34,780 bases of DNA from Comamonadaceae bacterium CG2_30_57_122 (GTDB lineage: Bacteria > Pseudomonadota > Gammaproteobacteria > Burkholderiales > Burkholderiaceae_C), in the NCBI GenBank assembly GCA_001871515.1, contig MNXW01000184.1:10180-44959 (forward strand), read 5' to 3'. The notes beneath the pieces were generated by a model that ran no database searches, was not told where the DNA came from, and saw only the letters and a program-made list of their open reading frames with translations. The position numbers were made by a program, and so were the translations under genes. Of the stretch, positions 31,818 through 34,780 are shown piece after piece; position 1 is the first letter of the stretch, and each line of letters begins with the position of its first letter.

Positions 31818-34559
31818 ATGAAAATTCAGTCCTTCCTTTTCGCCTTACTGATGGCCTTTGCGCCGTTGGGTCTTGTCGCAGCTGCTGAACCAGTAGCCAC
31901 CCAACTCAGCACGGTTGAGGGCATCACCGAATACCGCTTGCCCAACGGCTTGCGGGTCTTGCTGGCGCCAGACACCTCCAAGCCCACCACCACCGTCAAC
32001 ATCACCTACCTGGTAGGCAGCCGCCATGAAAACTATGGCGAAACCGGCATGGCGCATTTGCTGGAGCACATGGTGTTCAAAGGCACGCCCAAGCAGGGCA
32101 ACATCATGATCGAACTGGGCAAGCGCGGCATGAATTTCAACGGCTCCACCTTCACCGACCGCACCAACTATTTTGAGACCTTTCCCGCATCTGAAGACAA
32201 CCTGCAATGGGTGCTGGGCATGGAGGCCGACCGCATGGTCAACAGCTTCATTGCCCGCGCTGACCTGGAAAAGGAATTCAGCGTGGTGCGCAATGAAATG
32301 GAATCGGGCGAGAACCGACCCACCTCGGTCATGTACAAGCAGCTCACTGCAGCCTCCTTTGACTGGCACAACTACGGCAAAACCACCATTGGTGCGCGCA
32401 GCGACGTGGAAAACGTGCGCATCGAAAACCTGCAAGCCTTCTACCGCAAGTATTACCAGCCGGACAACGCGGTGCTAACAGTCACTGGGAAATTTGACGC
32501 AGCCAGCACCCTGGCCAGCATCGAAAAGCACTTTGGCGTGATCCCCAAGCCCAGCCGCGTGCTGCAGCCCACCTACACCCGTGAAGCCACGCGAGACGGC
32601 GCCCGAGAAATCACCATCAACCGCGTGGCAGACACCTATTTGCTTGCCGCCTTGTACATGACACCGGCAGGCGCACACCCAGACTCGACCGCCCTCGCCG
32701 CACTGGGTGAAATATTGGCCAGCCCGCCTGCTGGTCGGCTGCATAAAGCCTTGGTCGAGAAGAAAAAAGCCGCCAGCACCTCGGTCTGGTCGTTTGATTT
32801 TGCCGAGCCGGGTTACAGTATTTTTTGGGTTCATCTGGACAAATCGCACTCCATGCCCGAGGCGCGCAAGCTGATGCTGCAAACCTTAGAAGGCGTTAAA
32901 ACATCGCCTATCACCGCCGACGAGCTCAAGCGCGCCAAAGCCAGCATGCTCAGCGACATTGACAACACCATCAACAACGCCCAAAGCCTGGCCATTGCGC
33001 TGTCTGAGTCGATTGCCAAAGGTGACTGGCGCTTGTTCTTTTTGTCACGCGACCGGGTCGAAGCCCTGACGGTGGCCGATGTGCAGCAAGCTGCAGAACA
33101 TTACCTCAAGGAAACCAACCGCACGCTGGGTCAGTTTGTGCCGACCAAAGTGATTGACCGTGCCGAGATGCCTGCCACCCCCGACCTCACCACGCTGCTG
33201 GCCAACTACAAAGGCAAAGCCGCGGTGACCGAAGGGGAAGCCTTTGACGTCACACCCGATGCCATTGAAAAACGCACCCTTCATCAAACCCTGCCCAATG
33301 GCATGAAACTGGTGCTGATCCCCAAAAAAACACGCGCGCAGGCGGTTGCTGGCCAGATCATGCTGGAGCTGGGCGACGAGAAGAGTCTTTTTGGCCAGTC
33401 CACCAACCTCAACCTGGCAGCGAGCATGTTGTTGCGCGGCGCGGGCAAGCGCAACCGTGCCGACATCAGCACCGAGCTCGATGAGCTCAAAACCAAGCTC
33501 AGTGTGTCAGGTCAAGGTCAGTCCATCAACCTGAGTTTTGAGACCGTGCGCGCCAGCTTGCCCGCCTTGATGGCCTTGATTCATGACGTGCTGCGCAAGC
33601 CAACTTTCCCCGAATCTGAGTTTGTGCAGTTGCGCGACCAATCCATCACCTTCACCAGCGCCCAGCGCAGCGAGCCCAATGCGATTGCCTCCAACGCGCT
33701 CAGCCGTGCGCTCAATCCCTACCCCAAGGGCGACATCCGCTACGTGCCAAGCTTCGACGAGCACATTGCAAACTTCAAGGCCGCCAAGCTGGCCGATGTC
33801 AAACGCATTTACAGCACCATGGCCGGCGCCAAGAGCGGACACTTTGCCTTGGTGGGTGATTTTGATGCCCAAGAAATGCAGTCTGCAGCCAATAAACTGT
33901 TCGGCGACTGGAACAACAAAGTGGCTTTCAAACGCGCCCCCAAGCCGGCCAGCGCAGCCGTACCAGACACCAAACTGTTTGAAACCCCCGACAAAGCCAA
34001 TGCCATCTTCCTGGCTGGTTTACCTTTGGCAGTGCAAGACAATGCGCCCGACTTCGACACCCTGGTGGTCATTGACGAAATACTGGGAGGTGGCACGCAG
34101 TCGCGCATGATGCAGCGCTTGCGTCAAAAAGACGGCATGAGCTACGGTGCGGGCAGCCAAATTGCTGCTTCATCATTTGAGCCCAATGCACAAATCAAGC
34201 TGTATGCCATTTTTGCACCGCAAAACCGCGACAAGGTGGAAAGCGCCATGAAGGAGGAGTTGGCACGTCTGGTCTCCGACGGCATCACAGAAGCTGAACT
34301 GGCCGATGCCAAGAAGAGCATTGAACAGCAGCGAAAAACCAACCGATCAGAAGACAGTGCGCTGGCCTGGTTGCAACTCAACAACGGCCGCACCGGTCGC
34401 AGCATGGCGTTTAACGCCGAGTCCGACGCACGCATCGCCAAACTCAGCGTGGCCGACGTGAACGCCGCGATCAAAAAATACATAGACCCAGCCAAGTTGC
34501 TCAACGTCTATGCCGGTGACTTTGCTGGAGCCGCGAAGAAAGCGACCGCTGGCAAGTGA
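31818..34559 (+). CDS. M16 family zinc metallopeptidase, fused double-domain, exported
   Basis: A 913-aa exported peptidase. The signal peptide (MKIQSFLFALLMAFAPLGLVAAA) is cut near residue 23. The first M16 half has the inverted zinc motif H80-x2-E83-H84 (HLLEH) and the third ligand E160, 76 residues on as in pitrilysins. The second half (from ~480, HQTLPNGMKLVLIPKK) lacks HxxEH and is probably the inactive partner that closes the chamber; GGGTQSRMMQRLRQKDGMSYG near 755-775 is the usual substrate-binding R/Y segment. It degrades peptides in the periplasm; natural substrate unknown. It lies 46 bp after the thioredoxin gene in the same direction. Confidence 0.94.
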   Translation: MKIQSFLFALLMAFAPLGLVAAAEPVATQLSTVEGITEYRLPNGLRVLLAPDTSKPTTTVNITYLVGSRHENYGETGMAHLLEHMVFKGTPKQGNIMIELGKRGMNFNGSTFTDRTNYFETFPASEDNLQWVLGMEADRMVNSFIARADLEKEFSVVRNEMESGENRPTSVMYKQLTAASFDWHNYGKTTIGARSDVENVRIENLQAFYRKYYQPDNAVLTVTGKFDAASTLASIEKHFGVIPKPSRVLQPTYTREATRDGAREITINRVADTYLLAALYMTPAGAHPDSTALAALGEILASPPAGRLHKALVEKKKAASTSVWSFDFAEPGYSIFWVHLDKSHSMPEARKLMLQTLEGVKTSPITADELKRAKASMLSDIDNTINNAQSLAIALSESIAKGDWRLFFLSRDRVEALTVADVQQAAEHYLKETNRTLGQFVPTKVIDRAEMPATPDLTTLLANYKGKAAVTEGEAFDVTPDAIEKRTLHQTLPNGMKLVLIPKKTRAQAVAGQIMLELGDEKSLFGQSTNLNLAASMLLRGAGKRNRADISTELDELKTKLSVSGQGQSINLSFETVRASLPALMALIHDVLRKPTFPESEFVQLRDQSITFTSAQRSEPNAIASNALSRALNPYPKGDIRYVPSFDEHIANFKAAKLADVKRIYSTMAGAKSGHFALVGDFDAQEMQSAANKLFGDWNNKVAFKRAPKPASAAVPDTKLFETPDKANAIFLAGLPLAVQDNAPDFDTLVVIDEILGGGTQSRMMQRLRQKDGMSYGAGSQIAASSFEPNAQIKLYAIFAPQNRDKVESAMKEELARLVSDGITEAELADAKKSIEQQRKTNRSEDSALAWLQLNNGRTGRSMAFNAESDARIAKLSVADVNAAIKKYIDPAKLLNVYAGDFAGAAKKATAGK

Positions 34560-34576
34560 GTGGAAGGTGGCCATTT

Positions 34577-34596
34577 CCACCGCGTCAGCGCGGTGG
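34577..34596. other. 8-bp GC stem-loop after the peptidase gene
   Basis: CCACCGCG-TCAG-CGCGGTGG, 18 bp after the stop codon. It has no T-tract and so is not a textbook terminator. An alternative GGTGG/CCACC stem just upstream would compete with it. Confidence 0.6.
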
Positions 34597-34605
34597 CTGC
34601 CAAAA

Positions 34606-34749
34606 ACCTTAACGTGAAACAACGCCCACAGCCGACAAGAATGGCGTGTCGTAGGGCCGACTTCAGTCGGCCATGGCGGGTTGAAACCCGCCCTACGCAG
34701 GGCACGCATGTTTCATGCTTTGGGGTGTCCTTGTTGAACATGGACGTTA
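34606..34749 (-). repeat. 144-bp palindromic dispersed repeat, copy 2 (inverted)
   Basis: Reverse complement of 12855-12998 with 6 mismatches in 144 bp. It carries the same two hairpins. The two copies bracket 21.6 kb in inverted orientation. Confidence 0.92.
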
Positions 34750-34780
34750 ACGTGAAACAACGCCCACAGCCTACAAGAAT
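34745..34780 (-). repeat. Start of a third 144-bp repeat copy, cut by the window edge
   Basis: CGTTAACGTGAAACAACGCC and the following bases repeat the opening of copy 2 (34608 onwards) with one mismatch in the last part. This means the repeat continues in tandem, head to tail, beyond the window. Confidence 0.85.

Noticed and set aside
34577-34596. Intrinsic terminator after the M16 peptidase
   Set aside because: The stem is strong, but no T-run follows on the coding strand.
1-34780. tRNA, rRNA or riboswitch genes
   Set aside because: I scanned intergenic stretches for cloverleaf ends, CCA tails and conserved rRNA or riboswitch cores and saw none; the intergenic DNA is short and mostly repeats.

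Overview
The window looks like chromosome of a betaproteobacterium of order Burkholderiales, most likely family Comamonadaceae (Rhodoferax/Polaromonas-like). This is inferred from overall protein character, GC-rich coding sequence, gene neighbourhoods (MFS transporter divergent from uvrA; tsaB-rimI-family 4 UDG; purE-purK-Sua5) and a class of short dispersed repeats I associate with that family. No database search was possible. About 95% of the window is genic. The only stretch near 300 bp without a gene, between uvrA and the CoA-transferase, is mostly a small inverted-repeat element.

Layout. 1-3.5 kb: start of an MFS exporter (-) divergent from uvrA (+). 3.56-3.75 kb: non-coding element with inverted ends and CTAG at both borders. 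3.8-6.6 kb: fused family I CoA-transferase (+) converging on pyrF (-). 6.7-12.5 kb: signalling block (+) of an HD-GYP response regulator, a di-haem cytochrome c peroxidase/MauG-like protein and a large hybrid histidine kinase. A 233-bp inverted-repeat element sits exactly in what seems once to have been a TTGA stop/start overlap between the last two genes. 12.7-14.0 kb: a 62-aa membrane peptide gene, a 144-bp palindromic repeat and a CDF metal exporter. 14.1-16.3 kb: tsaB-rimI-UDG operon (-). 16.4-21.9 kb: two-gene operon (+) encoding an AAA_14/DUF4143 ATPase and a 1367-aa NACHT/STAND-like ATPase with a C-terminal PD-(D/E)XK-like nuclease motif; this is the best candidate for an undescribed (probably defence) system. 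21.9-24.7 kb: EamA transporter (-), dacB/PBP4 (+), SemiSWEET (+). 24.8-27.7 kb: secreted lipase-like lipoprotein and FadL porin (+), closed by a strong terminator. 27.8-30.8 kb: purE-purK-Sua5 operon (-). 30.8-34.6 kb: CnoX/YbbN-like thioredoxin-TPR protein and a double-domain M16 peptidase (+). The right end carries a second, inverted copy of the 144-bp repeat and the start of a third.

A second theme is repeats inside genes. At least seven places match a ~50-bp family whose core resembles GGGCTAGAGGC, several of them in frame inside uvrA, the UDG gene, tsaB, purK and the thioredoxin gene. Sua5 and purK also carry in-frame inserts built from a GGGGTCAGATTCC hairpin repeat, and Sua5 additionally holds three units of the TTGCGA...GCAATCC repeat class. 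The reading frame stays open in every case, much as with Rickettsia palindromic elements.

Working links: uvrA and the UDG act in DNA repair; tsaB and Sua5 both serve tRNA t6A synthesis; purE/purK and pyrF serve nucleotide synthesis; the lipase-like lipoprotein and FadL plausibly form a lipid-scavenging pair; the HD-GYP protein and hybrid kinase point to c-di-GMP/phosphorelay signalling linked to a periplasmic haem peroxidase.
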